64,000 bases of DNA from RAM1 sp050247515 (GCA_050247515.1 JBFWUB010000023.1:1-64000), one strand, 5' to 3'; counted from the first letter of the stretch, positions 42,157 to 51,260 are shown. The notes: generated by a model not told the origin, from the letters alone. Translations and numbers: made by a program.

Positions 42157-42377
42157 GCCGCCAGCGGCTGCAGGTCGGTCGGCTCAACCGCCGGTGCGGC
42201 CAGGTCGCGCCCGACCATGGCGCGGGCAAACAGGTAGTCGTTGCGCACGCGCTCGCTCAGCCCATCCATGTCGACACGGCCCTGGCAATCACACGGAAAC
42301 GCAAAGTCGGCGCCGCTGGGTGACAGGCAGCGAAAGTGCAGCTGGAACTCGAATGGGGTCATTGCAGTGTGGAGCAT
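42153..42377 (-). CDS. Small hypothetical protein downstream of putA
   Basis: A 74-aa protein beginning MLHTAMTPFEFQLHFRCLSP. A strong AGGAGGTG lies just before the ATG at 42377, which favours this start over an upstream in-frame ATG at 42446. It has two cysteines in FPCDCQGRVDMDGLS and a helical middle (RVRNDYLFARAMVGRDLAAP). I do not recognise a family. Its stop overlaps the putA stop by 4 bp, convergently. Confidence 0.6.
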   Translation of the reverse strand: MLHTAMTPFEFQLHFRCLSPSGADFAFPCDCQGRVDMDGLSERVRNDYLFARAMVGRDLAAPAVEPTDLQPLAA

Positions 42378-42503
42378 ATGGCACCTCCTGTGAAGCCCAT
42401 GTGTTTGCGGCTCCATGAGGTCAGTCTGCTTGCCGCCGCGCGCCAATCCAACATACCACCGTACAGGCCCATACCTTTGTGCAGGGTTGCTTCGGGGCGC
42501 CCT

Positions 42504-43508
42504 TCAGGCAGGCACGGCCAGCGAAAAAACCGCTCGGCGCTCACCCACCACGGCGCCACGCACGCTGCGCAGCTCGCGTGCGCGCCAGGGGGCCAATGCC
42601 ACGCGCTGGGCGTCATCCAGCCAGCCCAGCTGGTCCAGCACCTCGACGGTGGCGGCGTACAGCGCGGGCATGTTGCCGTCGCTGACCTTGATGGCCAGGG
42701 CCTGCTGGCGGCTTTTGCTGCCCACCACCTGCACACCGTCGGCGCCGACCTTGGTCACCCAGTCGCCTCGGCCCGCGCGCATGAAGGCTTCGTCGTTGCG
42801 GCGGGTGCCGCTGACCAGTTCGGGATGCGCTGTCATGGCGTCAGCCAGCGGGGCAAAGCAGTCACCAAACCCGGCGTCCCGCTCGCCGCTGGCCAGCCGG
42901 GCATAGCAGCGCGCCAGTGCCGACAGCGGCAGGGCGTAGTTGGGGGCCGAGCAGCCGTCAATGCCCATGCGCAAATCTTCCTCATCCAGCCCCGCCACCC
43001 GCGCCACGTCACGGCGGATGGCCTGCTGCAGCGGGTGGCCCACGTCCAGGTAGCTGTCCAGCGGCAACCCGTGCTGCACGCAGTACGCCATAAAGCCGGC
43101 GTGCTTGCCGCTGCAATTGTGGTGCCGCTCGTCCACCCCGGCCGGCGCGGGGCCCACGCCCAGCTCCACGAACATCGGCACATGGCAGCCGCACTGCAGC
43201 TGGCGGTAGCCCACACCCGCCTTGTCCAGCATGTCCTGCACCTGTTCCACATGCATGGGCTCACCGCTGTGGCTGGCGCACAGCAGCGCCAGCTGCTGCG
43301 TGATGAAGCCGAATTGCTTCGGCCCACCGGCGCGCACGAACGGCAGCGCCTGCAGGGCCTTGAGGGTGGAGCGGGTGAACACGCGCGCGTGCGGGTCGCC
43401 CACGCCGGCGTGCAGGCAACCGCGTGCGTCCACCACGGCCACGGCGCCAAAGTGCAGGGATTCGGGCGTGCCGCCGCGGGTGAGTTCGATCAGGGGTACG
43501 AATGACAT
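42504..43508 (-). CDS. Asparaginase (AnsA-type, PF06089 family)
   Basis: A ~334-aa enzyme of the Rhizobium etli-type asparaginase family that hydrolyses L-asparagine. Family motifs are FVPLIELTRGGTPESLHFGA, FTRSTLKALQALPFV, the NCSGKHAGFMAYC catalytic region (Ser-Gly-Lys-His) and IDGCSAPNYALPL. The ATG at 43508 (MSFVPLIEL) matches the conserved start; 43517 and 43541 are in-frame alternatives. It is divergent from the biotinyl-carboxyltransferase gene across ~60 bp. Confidence 0.88.
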   Translation of the reverse strand: MSFVPLIELTRGGTPESLHFGAVAVVDARGCLHAGVGDPHARVFTRSTLKALQALPFVRAGGPKQFGFITQQLALLCASHSGEPMHVEQVQDMLDKAGVGYRQLQCGCHVPMFVELGVGPAPAGVDERHHNCSGKHAGFMAYCVQHGLPLDSYLDVGHPLQQAIRRDVARVAGLDEEDLRMGIDGCSAPNYALPLSALARCYARLASGERDAGFGDCFAPLADAMTAHPELVSGTRRNDEAFMRAGRGDWVTKVGADGVQVVGSKSRQQALAIKVSDGNMPALYAATVEVLDQLGWLDDAQRVALAPWRARELRSVRGAVVGERRAVFSLAVPA

Positions 43509-43567
43509 GGGCGCCATTGTCGCGCCCATGACGGTGCGCATGACAGCGCACGCGCCACAATCGCCGC

Positions 43568-45388
43568 ATGCCTGAACTGCGCTCCCCCCTGACGGCCCAG
43601 ATTGTGGAATGGCGCGTGCACCCCGGTGACACGGTGCATGCCGGCGACCTGCTGCTGGTGCTGGAAGCCATGAAGATGGAGCACGAGGTGCGCGCCACCG
43701 CCGGCGGCGTGGTGCGCGAACTGTATTACGCGGCGGGCGAACCCGTGAACGAGGGCGATGTGCTGGCCACCACCGACACCGTCACGCAGGCACAAGCCGC
43801 GCCCCCGCCTGCCGCGGCCGCGCCGCAAGGCCCAGGCGGCACACGCCCCGACCTGCAGCGCGTGATGGACCGCCATGCCTTCACGCAGGACGCCGCCCGC
43901 CCCGATGCCGTGGCCAGACGCCACGCGCTGGGCCTGCGCACCGCACGCGAAAACATTGCGGACCTGTGCGACCCAGGTTCGTTCAACGAATACGGCGCGC
44001 TGGCCGTGGCCGCGCAGGCCACGCGCCGCAGCGCCGACGACCTGATGCGCAACACGCCGGCCGACGGCATGGTCACGGGCATAGCCAGCATCAACGGCGC
44101 GTTGTTTGGCCCTGAGCGCAGTCGCGCCGTGGTCATGGCCTATGACGCCACCGTGCTGGCCGGCACCCAGGGCATGCGCAACCACCAGAAGACCGACCGC
44201 CTGCTGGGCATCGCGCTGGCGCACAGGCTGCCCGTGGTGCTGTTGGCAGAAGGCGGCGGCGGGCGGCCCGGTGACACCGACATGCCCATCGTGGCTGGCC
44301 TGCATGTGAGCACCTTTGCCAGCTTTGCGCGCCTGAACGGCCAGGTGCCCGTGGTGGGCATGGCCGCGGGCCGCTGCTTTGCGGGCAACGCCGCGCTGCT
44401 GGGCTGCTGCGACGTGATCATTGCCACACGCGCCAGCAACATCGGCATGGGCGGCCCCGCCATGGTCGAAGGCGGCGGGCTGGGCGTCTTCAAGCCCGAG
44501 CAGATCGGCCCGGCGTCGGTGCAGCACGGCAATGGCGTGATCGACGTGCTGCTGGACGACGAGGCGCAGGCCGTGGCCGCCGCCCGGCACTACCTGGGGT
44601 TCTTCCAGGGCCGGGTTACCGACTTCACGGCGCCCGACCCACAAGGCCTGCGCGACGTGGTGCCCGAAAACCGTCTGCGCGTGTACGACACGCGCGCCGC
44701 CATGGCCGGCATCGTGGACGCGGGCTCCCTGCTGGAGCTGCGCACCGGCTTCGGCAAGGGCATCCACACCGCGCTGGCCCGCATTGAGGGCCGCCCGGTC
44801 GGCCTGCTGGCCAACAACCCGACCCACCTGGGCGGTGCCATTGACGCCGATGCCGCCGACAAGGCCGCGCGCTTCATGCAGCTGTGCAACGCGCACGGCA
44901 TTGCGCTGGTGAGCCTGGTGGACACGCCGGGCTTCATGGTCGGGCCCGACATCGAAGAACAGGCCCAGGTGCGGCATGTGAGCCGCATGTTCATTGCCGC
45001 CGCCCACCTGCGCGTGCCGTTTTTCAGCGTGGTGCTGCGCAAGGGCTACGGCCTGGGTGCCATGGCCATGTGCGCGGGGGGCTTTCATTCACCGACATTC
45101 ACCGTGGCCTGGCCCACCGGTGAATTCGGCGCGATGGGGCTGGAGGGTGCGGTGCGCCTGGGCTACCGCAAGGAGCTGGAGGCAACCCCCGAAGGCCCGC
45201 AGCGCGAGGCGCTGTACCAGCAGCTGGTGGCAAAACAATACGAAGCCGGCCAGGCCCTGAACATGGCCGCCACGCTGGAGATCGACGCGGTGATTGACCC
45301 GGCCGACACGCGCGGCTGGCTGGCGCGTGGCCTGGCCGCTGGGCGCAATGCTTCGCCCGCAGCTGGCCTGGCCATCGACACCTGGTGA
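43568..45388 (+). CDS. Biotinyl-domain / carboxyltransferase fusion
   Basis: A 606-aa protein. Residues 1-72 form a biotin-carrier domain with the biotinylation motif EAMKME (K36). A Pro/Ala-rich linker follows (~73-95). The rest is an acyl-CoA carboxyltransferase of the crotonase-superfamily type, beta half then alpha half (GTQGMRNHQKTDRLL, FAGNAALLGCCDVIIAT, MGGPAMVEGGGLGVF, later VDTPGFMVG and AMAMCAGGF). A complete carboxylase also needs biotin carboxylase, which is not in this window. The substrate is unknown. The aminotransferase gene follows 79 bp later. Confidence 0.85.
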   Translation: MPELRSPLTAQIVEWRVHPGDTVHAGDLLLVLEAMKMEHEVRATAGGVVRELYYAAGEPVNEGDVLATTDTVTQAQAAPPPAAAAPQGPGGTRPDLQRVMDRHAFTQDAARPDAVARRHALGLRTARENIADLCDPGSFNEYGALAVAAQATRRSADDLMRNTPADGMVTGIASINGALFGPERSRAVVMAYDATVLAGTQGMRNHQKTDRLLGIALAHRLPVVLLAEGGGGRPGDTDMPIVAGLHVSTFASFARLNGQVPVVGMAAGRCFAGNAALLGCCDVIIATRASNIGMGGPAMVEGGGLGVFKPEQIGPASVQHGNGVIDVLLDDEAQAVAAARHYLGFFQGRVTDFTAPDPQGLRDVVPENRLRVYDTRAAMAGIVDAGSLLELRTGFGKGIHTALARIEGRPVGLLANNPTHLGGAIDADAADKAARFMQLCNAHGIALVSLVDTPGFMVGPDIEEQAQVRHVSRMFIAAAHLRVPFFSVVLRKGYGLGAMAMCAGGFHSPTFTVAWPTGEFGAMGLEGAVRLGYRKELEATPEGPQREALYQQLVAKQYEAGQALNMAATLEIDAVIDPADTRGWLARGLAAGRNASPAAGLAIDTW

Positions 45389-45467
45389 CACCGGCACATC
45401 GGCAGGGTTGAAGCCCGCATGCTAAGCTGGCCGGCCGCTTTCGAGACAACCTCCCGAGGAGACAGCC

Positions 45468-46637
45468 ATGCCCGGACTTTTGCCCCACGTCGACCCCGAC
45501 GGCCTGCTTGAATTTTCGGTGGTCTACACCGACCGCGCCCTGAACCACATGTCGCGCAGCTTCCAGGGCGTGATGAAGGACATCTCGGCCATCCTCAAGG
45601 AGGTGTACCACGCGAAATCCGCCGTGCTGGTACCCGGCAGCGGCACCTTTGGCATGGAATCGGTGGCGCGCCAGTTTGCCGGCGGCAAGCATGTGATGGT
45701 GATCCGCAACGGCTGGTTCAGCTACCGCTGGACGCAGATCTTTGACATGGGCGCCATCCCCGCATCGCACACCGTGCTCAAGGCACGCCAGACCGGCACC
45801 GGCGCGCAGGCGCCCTGGGCGCCGGCGCCCATCGCCGAAGTACAGGCCGCCATCCGCGCCGAGAAGCCCGCCGTGGTCTTTGCCCCGCACGTGGAAACCG
45901 CCGCCGGCATGATCCTGCCCGACGACTACCTGCGCGCCGTGGCCGACGCCGTGCACGAGGTAGGCGGCCTGTTTGTGCTGGACTGCATTGCGTCCGGCGC
46001 GATGTGGGTCAACATGCAGGCCACCGGCGTGGACGTGCTGGTGTCGGCCCCGCAGAAAGGCTGGAGCAGCTCGCCGTGCTGCGCCATGGTGATGCTCAGC
46101 GAGCGTGCCCGCGCCGCCATTGACGGCACCACCAGCACCAGCTTTGCCTGCGACCTGAAGAAGTGGCTGCAGATCATGGAAACGTATGAAGGCGGCGGCC
46201 ACGCGTACCACGCCACCATGCCCACCGATGCGCTCACGCGGCTGCGCGAGGTGATGGTGGAAACGCGCGCCTACGGCTTTGACAAGGTGCGCAACGAGCA
46301 GATCGACCTGGGCCGCAAGGTGCGCGCCCTGTTTGAAGGCCGCGGCATCCCCAGTGTGGCGGCCGAGGGCTTCAAGGCGCCTGGCGTGGTGGTGAGCTAC
46401 ACGACCGATCCCGAGATCCAGTCAAGCAAGAAATTCCTGGCCGAAGGCCTGCAGACGGCCGCAGGTGTGCCGCTACAGTGCGACGAGGGCGCGGACTTCA
46501 AGACCTTCCGCATTGGCCTGTTCGGGCTGGAGAAGTGGCACAACGTGGACCGCACCGTGGCCCAGCTGGCGGCGGCGCTGGACCGCATTGGCCTGGGCGC
46601 GCCCGCGCCGCAGCCAGCCGCGGCCGTAACGGCCTGA
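45468..46637 (+). CDS. Class V aminotransferase (alanine-glyoxylate / serine-pyruvate type)
   Basis: A 389-aa PLP enzyme of the AGXT-like group. PLP lysine is K197 in SAPQKGWSSSP. Other marks are LVPGSGTFGMESVARQF near 55-70, the cofactor Asp in LFVLDCIASGA, and YHATMPTDALTRLREVM. A GAGGAGA Shine-Dalgarno precedes the ATG. Relatives use glyoxylate or pyruvate as amino acceptor; the donor here is not determinable. It faces the orphan 672-aa gene convergently. Confidence 0.88.
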   Translation: MPGLLPHVDPDGLLEFSVVYTDRALNHMSRSFQGVMKDISAILKEVYHAKSAVLVPGSGTFGMESVARQFAGGKHVMVIRNGWFSYRWTQIFDMGAIPASHTVLKARQTGTGAQAPWAPAPIAEVQAAIRAEKPAVVFAPHVETAAGMILPDDYLRAVADAVHEVGGLFVLDCIASGAMWVNMQATGVDVLVSAPQKGWSSSPCCAMVMLSERARAAIDGTTSTSFACDLKKWLQIMETYEGGGHAYHATMPTDALTRLREVMVETRAYGFDKVRNEQIDLGRKVRALFEGRGIPSVAAEGFKAPGVVVSYTTDPEIQSSKKFLAEGLQTAAGVPLQCDEGADFKTFRIGLFGLEKWHNVDRTVAQLAAALDRIGLGAPAPQPAAAVTA

Positions 46638-46650
46638 CAGGCTCAGGCTC

Positions 46651-48669
46651 TCAGGCGCTGAGCACGGCCATGACGGCCTTGCCGGTCGCGGCCTTCGGGT
46701 TGTGATGCTCCACCGCATGCATCAGCAGCCCCTCCAGGTACTTGTTGCCCGCGTCGCGCGGACTGAACCGGAAGCCCGAGTTCTTCAGGTACTTGGCGCC
46801 GTACTCCTTGAGGCGCCTGAAGTATTGCCCGGCAATGTCGAACTGCTCCTTTGATTTGGAGCCGTGCGCGGCGGCCTTGATCATCTCGCCGGTATCGTCA
46901 AACATCCGCGCCAGCGTCATCAGGCTGCCGCAGATGCCGGAATTGAGCGTGAGCATCGCGATCAGCGGGCTGGCGTCGCAGCCCTTGCGGTAGAACTCGG
47001 TGAACGCCGCCGTATCCGTGATGAAGCTGCCCTGGGACATATTGGGCTCGAAGATGCCCGTGGGTTTGTCCACCGTGACCTGCACACTCTGCTTGCCCAT
47101 GGTGAGAGACACCGACCTGGACACCTGGCCTGTCTGCGCGTTGCGCAGATTGACGGTTTCCGTGCGGCGGCCTTTTTCGATCAGCGTGTCGGTGCTGATG
47201 GTCTTGGCCCGGGCCTTTTCGGCTTCCCATTTCTGCCGGGCCAGCGCCAGAAAATCCTTGACCCGCAAAATCTCTGCCACGCGGTAGATCAGCTTGATCA
47301 GCCATTCCACGCCTGTCAGCACGGCCGCCACCAGGCTGCCCAGCCCGGGCAGCGTGGCGGCGATGGCAGTTTTGGCCACGCCCTTGAGAATGTCTGCCAG
47401 ACCCAGCAGGATGCCGTGCGTCATGCAGGTTTCAATGCTGTTGGCAAGCTCTTCAGGGTGGCCTGGGACGATCCTGATCTTCTTGCGATCCAGGTAGGCG
47501 CCCAGCCGCGTCTTGGCCGCTTCAAACGTCCTCGCAATGCCGGTGCCGATCTCCATCGCGGCGCCCACAAAGGGGGCGGCCTGCTTCATCAGCTCTTCCA
47601 GCAGGAATTTCAACGCCCCTTTGACAATGGTCCCAAGCGTCGCCCAGTTGGTGGAGACGACGATTTTGGACATGACCCAATCCTTGAACTGGACCAGCAG
47701 GCCCTTGATCTTTTCCCACAAGGCCTGGCCGGCACGGTACAGGTTGACGGCGCCATCGGCCACCATCGTGCCCGCCAGCACCACGGGCGACACAATCGCC
47801 GCGCCGACGCCCGCGGCCACGCCATAGAAGCGGTTGTGCTGGTAAACGTCGGGGATGCGGTCCGCGGCCAGCTGCAGCGCCGCCAGCGTACAGGGAAAGG
47901 TTTCGGGCTTGGGCGGTGGTGGCGGCGGCAACAAGGTGGAAACGCTGGTCGAGTCGTTGAAGTGCGTGTTCTTGCCCGTCACCGCCAGGTTGCCGCCATG
48001 GCCGTACTTCTCGACGAGTTTTTTGCCGCCCACACTGGTGGCCAGTTGCCCGACCGAGGTGAGCTGCTGGGCCGTCACGTTCACTTCCGGCAAGCTCGCC
48101 GTCATGACCTTGGGAACATGAATCGTCGACGCTGGCACCGTGAAAGCAGCCTTGGACGATTTGATCTCCCCCAGTTTGCTGGTGTCGGTTGCAAAGCCCG
48201 AGCCAATGGCGCCGCCCACCGCACTGACGCCTTCCACGCTGAGCTGCAGGATGTTCAGGTCAATGTCGATATTGCCCAGCAGGTACAGCACGCCAAATCG
48301 CGAATGCGGTATTTCGTACTCGTTGATCCGCTTCTGGGCGCGCATGTCGTAGTCGGCGTCGCTGCCGGGCGCGATCGGGGCCAGCTCGCGCGGCGCGGTG
48401 AACTTCCACAGCCACTCCAGCAGGCCGCCGCTGACCTTGTCGCGCTCGCAGTTCGCCCAGTAGCCCGTGTGGGCCTTCAGGTACCTGGTCAGGACGGCAT
48501 GCAGCTTGTCTGCGTTGGCTTCCGAGCGCAGCTTGTAGTACTCCTCATAGGCCGCGTCGACTTCCAGCGTGGTGCCGCTGCGCGAACTGAAAGTCAAGCT
48601 GGTGCGCGCCCGGAACTCGTCCGGACTCACCATCGTCAACGGACCCTTTTTGCCCATTCCCAACTCCAT
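46651..48669 (-). CDS. Orphan 672-aa protein with long hydrophobic segments, possible effector
   Basis: I do not recognise a family. Residues 1-100 are soluble and helical (DAAYEEYYKLRSEANADKLH, then CERDKVSGGLLEWLW). Residues ~125-235 look beta-rich. A proline run at 248-254 forms a hinge. A glycine/alanine-rich hydrophobic stretch follows at ~281-312, and a second long one at ~418-467 (LLGLADILKGVAKTAIAATL, then GSLVAAVLTGVEWLIKLIY). The C-terminal 200 residues are soluble and lysine-rich. There is no signal peptide. This layout resembles pore-forming effectors of contact-dependent systems, but no VgrG, PAAR or immunity gene is adjacent, so this is speculative. Confidence 0.7.
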   Translation of the reverse strand: MELGMGKKGPLTMVSPDEFRARTSLTFSSRSGTTLEVDAAYEEYYKLRSEANADKLHAVLTRYLKAHTGYWANCERDKVSGGLLEWLWKFTAPRELAPIAPGSDADYDMRAQKRINEYEIPHSRFGVLYLLGNIDIDLNILQLSVEGVSAVGGAIGSGFATDTSKLGEIKSSKAAFTVPASTIHVPKVMTASLPEVNVTAQQLTSVGQLATSVGGKKLVEKYGHGGNLAVTGKNTHFNDSTSVSTLLPPPPPPKPETFPCTLAALQLAADRIPDVYQHNRFYGVAAGVGAAIVSPVVLAGTMVADGAVNLYRAGQALWEKIKGLLVQFKDWVMSKIVVSTNWATLGTIVKGALKFLLEELMKQAAPFVGAAMEIGTGIARTFEAAKTRLGAYLDRKKIRIVPGHPEELANSIETCMTHGILLGLADILKGVAKTAIAATLPGLGSLVAAVLTGVEWLIKLIYRVAEILRVKDFLALARQKWEAEKARAKTISTDTLIEKGRRTETVNLRNAQTGQVSRSVSLTMGKQSVQVTVDKPTGIFEPNMSQGSFITDTAAFTEFYRKGCDASPLIAMLTLNSGICGSLMTLARMFDDTGEMIKAAAHGSKSKEQFDIAGQYFRRLKEYGAKYLKNSGFRFSPRDAGNKYLEGLLMHAVEHHNPKAATGKAVMAVLSA

Positions 48670-48733
48670 CTGGTTTGCCTGGCATTCTTTGCGCGCCAGC
48701 CAGTGCTGTCAATGCGGCAAACCGCCAGGCAGG

Positions 48734-49699
48734 TCAGCGCAGCAGCGCCACGGCGCCCGAGAAAGTCAAGAAAGCTGCCGCCGTTGTGAACAAAATGATG
48801 CGTGCAATGCGTCCGTTGTCCGCACCGAAGCGCTCGGCCAACAAAGACACATTGCTCGCGCTGGGCAGCGCGGCCACCAGCACCATGACGGTCAGCGCAA
48901 AGCGGTCCAGCGGCAAGCCCAGCGCAATGGCCGCCGTGCCCGCGCCCCAGACCAGCAGCGGGTGCAGCACCAGCTTGGCCAGCACCACAGGCAGGTAGTC
49001 ACGCACCGGCATCGGTCCATGGGCCTCGCGCGCCGCCACGATCTGCGAACGCGCCAGCACCGCGCCAATGGTGAACAGCGCCACCGGCGACGCCGCATCC
49101 GCCAGCAGGCCGAGGGTCTGCATCACCGGCTTGATCGGCTCGATCTGCAGCCAGGATGCCGCCGCGCCGGCCAGGATGGCCCAGGGCATGGGGTTGGCGG
49201 CCACGCCCTTGAGGGCACTTTTCGCGGCCTTGGCCGCGCCGTGCTCATCGGCGCCGTCCAGGCGCGACAGCGCAATGCACAGCGACGTGGTGATCACCAG
49301 GTCCAGCAGGATGGTGAGGATGGCGGGGCCGGCGGCAGCCGCGCCCAGCAAAGCCACCAGCAGCGGCACGCCCATGAAGCCGGTGTTGGGAAAGGCCGCC
49401 ACCAGCGCGCCGAACGACGCATCGTTCCAGCGCACGCGCTCGTTCAGGCTGAACCGCACCGTGGCAGCCACCATGATCAGCGCGCAGGGCAGATAGACAG
49501 CCACCGCGGCAATGTCCAGCAGCTGCGCCACCGGCGTGCTGGCGCCAAAGCGGTACAGCATGCAGGGCAGCGCGAAATACAGCACAAAGGCGTTCAACCC
49601 CGGAATCGCCTCCAGCGGCAACATGCCGCGGCGCGCGGCGACATAGCCGCACAGCACGAGCGCAAAGAACGGAAAGGTAACGAGCAGGATGGCAAGCAC
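48734..49699 (-). CDS. AEC (auxin efflux carrier) family transporter
   Basis: A 321-aa membrane protein with about ten hydrophobic segments in two repeats, as in the AEC family. It starts MLAILLVTFPFFALVLCGYV; FPNTGFMGVPLLVALLG and the late VLVAALPSASNVSLLAERFG are the duplicated crossing-helix motifs (the second with the P-S-A-S-N element). Bacterial AEC proteins move dicarboxylates, malonate or related acids; the substrate here is unknown. It stands alone. Confidence 0.85.
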   Translation of the reverse strand: MLAILLVTFPFFALVLCGYVAARRGMLPLEAIPGLNAFVLYFALPCMLYRFGASTPVAQLLDIAAVAVYLPCALIMVAATVRFSLNERVRWNDASFGALVAAFPNTGFMGVPLLVALLGAAAAGPAILTILLDLVITTSLCIALSRLDGADEHGAAKAAKSALKGVAANPMPWAILAGAAASWLQIEPIKPVMQTLGLLADAASPVALFTIGAVLARSQIVAAREAHGPMPVRDYLPVVLAKLVLHPLLVWGAGTAAIALGLPLDRFALTVMVLVAALPSASNVSLLAERFGADNGRIARIILFTTAAAFLTFSGAVALLR

Positions 49700-49747
49700 G
49701 GGCGGTATTGTCCCAGCAAGCGCGGGGGCGGGGTTTCAGCAGGCTGA

Positions 49748-51211
49748 CTAGAACAGCATCAGGAACGCAGCCAGCGGCACCACGGCCAATGGAACAGGTG
49801 CTTGACCCTTGAGCTTTTCGAGCTCATCCGGCGGTAGAGGCTCCTTGCCCACCACGATGCAGGCTTCACAGCCCAGTTGTTGTGCCAGCCGCGCGGCCTT
49901 GAGGACAGCCTTGTGCTGGATCTCGTTGCGGTACTTCACCTCGACGCCAATACGGGCGGAGCCCAGATCCACGATGAAATCGAGCTCGTCGTCGTTGCGC
50001 CGCCAGTAGCCCAGCTCTACCAGCCCCGGCCAGCGCCGCAGGTGGTTGGCCACCACGTTCTCGGCATAGGCACCCATGAGCGTCGCGTCAGCCACCATTT
50101 GCTCCTGACCTATCTTCATGACAGCGTTGCGTACAGCCAGGTCCACCAGGTAGGTCTTGAAGTTGCCGGCCTTGGGCGTGGCTTTGGTGCTGGTGTGTTT
50201 GTGCAGACGCCAGACCAGGTCCGTTGCTTCTAGCAAGGGGAAGTAGGTCTCGATGGTGCTGCGCGCAAGCTCAATGTCTTTGCTGAGCTGCGACAGGTTG
50301 GTTTCGCGGCCAGGGTCCTTCAGCAGCCCCAGGTAAAAGCGCCGCAGCATCTCGGGTTTGCGAAATTCGGCGGCGACCAGCAAGTCCTCGAAGATGACGC
50401 GCTCGACCTGGTTTTGGTAGAGGTAGTCTTGTTTGGCGAGCAGGGTGGGGAGGTTCCAGACTTCGGGAAAGCCGCCTTCGAAGAGGAATTTCTCGCAAAG
50501 CAGTCGCGCTTTCGGGAGACCCGGCAGATCTACGACTAGCTCCGCAAGTTCATATGCCAACTCTGCTGGAGACCAGCCTGCGTATGTTCGGCCAAGCTCT
50601 CGCAGTAGGGCTGTGTCTTGGTACAGATCATGCACGCTTATCCACTCCCTATAGCTGAACGGCAGCACATGAAAGTCCTTGATGCGCCCCAAGAGACTCT
50701 CGCGTGACTTGCGAAAAATCGGCGTGCTCGCCGAGCCCGACACCACAAAACGCACCGGCGTCTTGAGGTCATAGAACTTCTTGAGGTACAGCTCCCATCG
50801 AGGAAACCGCTGTACCTCATCCAGGAAAAGATACGTCGGTCCGTCCTTGGCCGCCTGCGCCGCAACCGACACAAGTTCGTCAAAGAACTTGTCCCGGTTG
50901 GCGCCAGGCAAGTCCAGCCCCGGGTCTTCCAGCGAAAAGTAGGCAACGCGCCGGGCCTGCGCGGGCGGGTCAGGCGAATCCTGAATCAGCTGCTGGATGC
51001 ATTGATGCAGCAGCGTGCTTTTACCGACACGCCGCGGTCCGGTGACCGACACCATTTGCGGCAATTGCTGCACATCGGCGTACAACTCATCGAAGACGTC
51101 CCGCCGGAAAGCAGGGACACCCTCAAATGCGCCCGCCTCACCTGACCACCAAGGGTTGTAGGGACGCAAAAGCTCAAATCGCGCAAAAGGGCTGTTTAAA
51201 TCATCAGTCAT
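49748..51211 (-). CDS. AAA ATPase with DUF4143 nuclease-like domain
   Basis: A 487-aa protein. The AAA_14 ATPase has Walker A GPRRVGKST (58-66), Walker B LFLDEVQ (128-134) and a sensor VVSGSAS (157-161). A winged-helix-like segment lies at ~303-338 (NLSQLSKDIELARSTIETYF). The C-terminal DUF4143 region carries E385, D411, E424 and K426 in EVKYRN, an intact PD-(D/E)xK-like triad. The family is widespread, patchy and of unknown role; mobile-element or toxin-antitoxin links have been suggested. A long perfect inverted repeat starts 6 bp before its ATG. Confidence 0.85.
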   Translation of the reverse strand: MTDDLNSPFARFELLRPYNPWWSGEAGAFEGVPAFRRDVFDELYADVQQLPQMVSVTGPRRVGKSTLLHQCIQQLIQDSPDPPAQARRVAYFSLEDPGLDLPGANRDKFFDELVSVAAQAAKDGPTYLFLDEVQRFPRWELYLKKFYDLKTPVRFVVSGSASTPIFRKSRESLLGRIKDFHVLPFSYREWISVHDLYQDTALLRELGRTYAGWSPAELAYELAELVVDLPGLPKARLLCEKFLFEGGFPEVWNLPTLLAKQDYLYQNQVERVIFEDLLVAAEFRKPEMLRRFYLGLLKDPGRETNLSQLSKDIELARSTIETYFPLLEATDLVWRLHKHTSTKATPKAGNFKTYLVDLAVRNAVMKIGQEQMVADATLMGAYAENVVANHLRRWPGLVELGYWRRNDDELDFIVDLGSARIGVEVKYRNEIQHKAVLKAARLAQQLGCEACIVVGKEPLPPDELEKLKGQAPVPLAVVPLAAFLMLF

Positions 51212-51216
51212 TTAGG

Positions 51217-51260
51217 AAATTATGCATATTTGATGTTATGAAGTCAAATATGCATAATTT
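51217..51260. promoter_or_regulatory. Perfect 17-bp inverted repeat before the AAA/DUF4143 gene
   Basis: AAATTATGCATATTTGA at 51217-51233 is followed, after a 10-bp spacer, by its exact reverse complement at 51244-51260. Each arm also contains the internal palindrome TATGCATA. The sequence is strongly AT-rich against a GC-rich background and lies 6 bp upstream of the ATPase start codon, so binding here would block transcription or translation. It is best read as a two-site operator, possibly autoregulatory because the protein has a winged-helix-like segment. The rep gene begins 110 bp away on the other strand. Confidence 0.7.

Noticed and set aside
46864..48789. 641-aa plus-strand frame opposite the orphan 672-aa gene
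   Set aside because: Arg/Gln/His-rich shadow with no fold pattern; the minus-strand frame has a natural amino-acid mix and hydrophobic segments.
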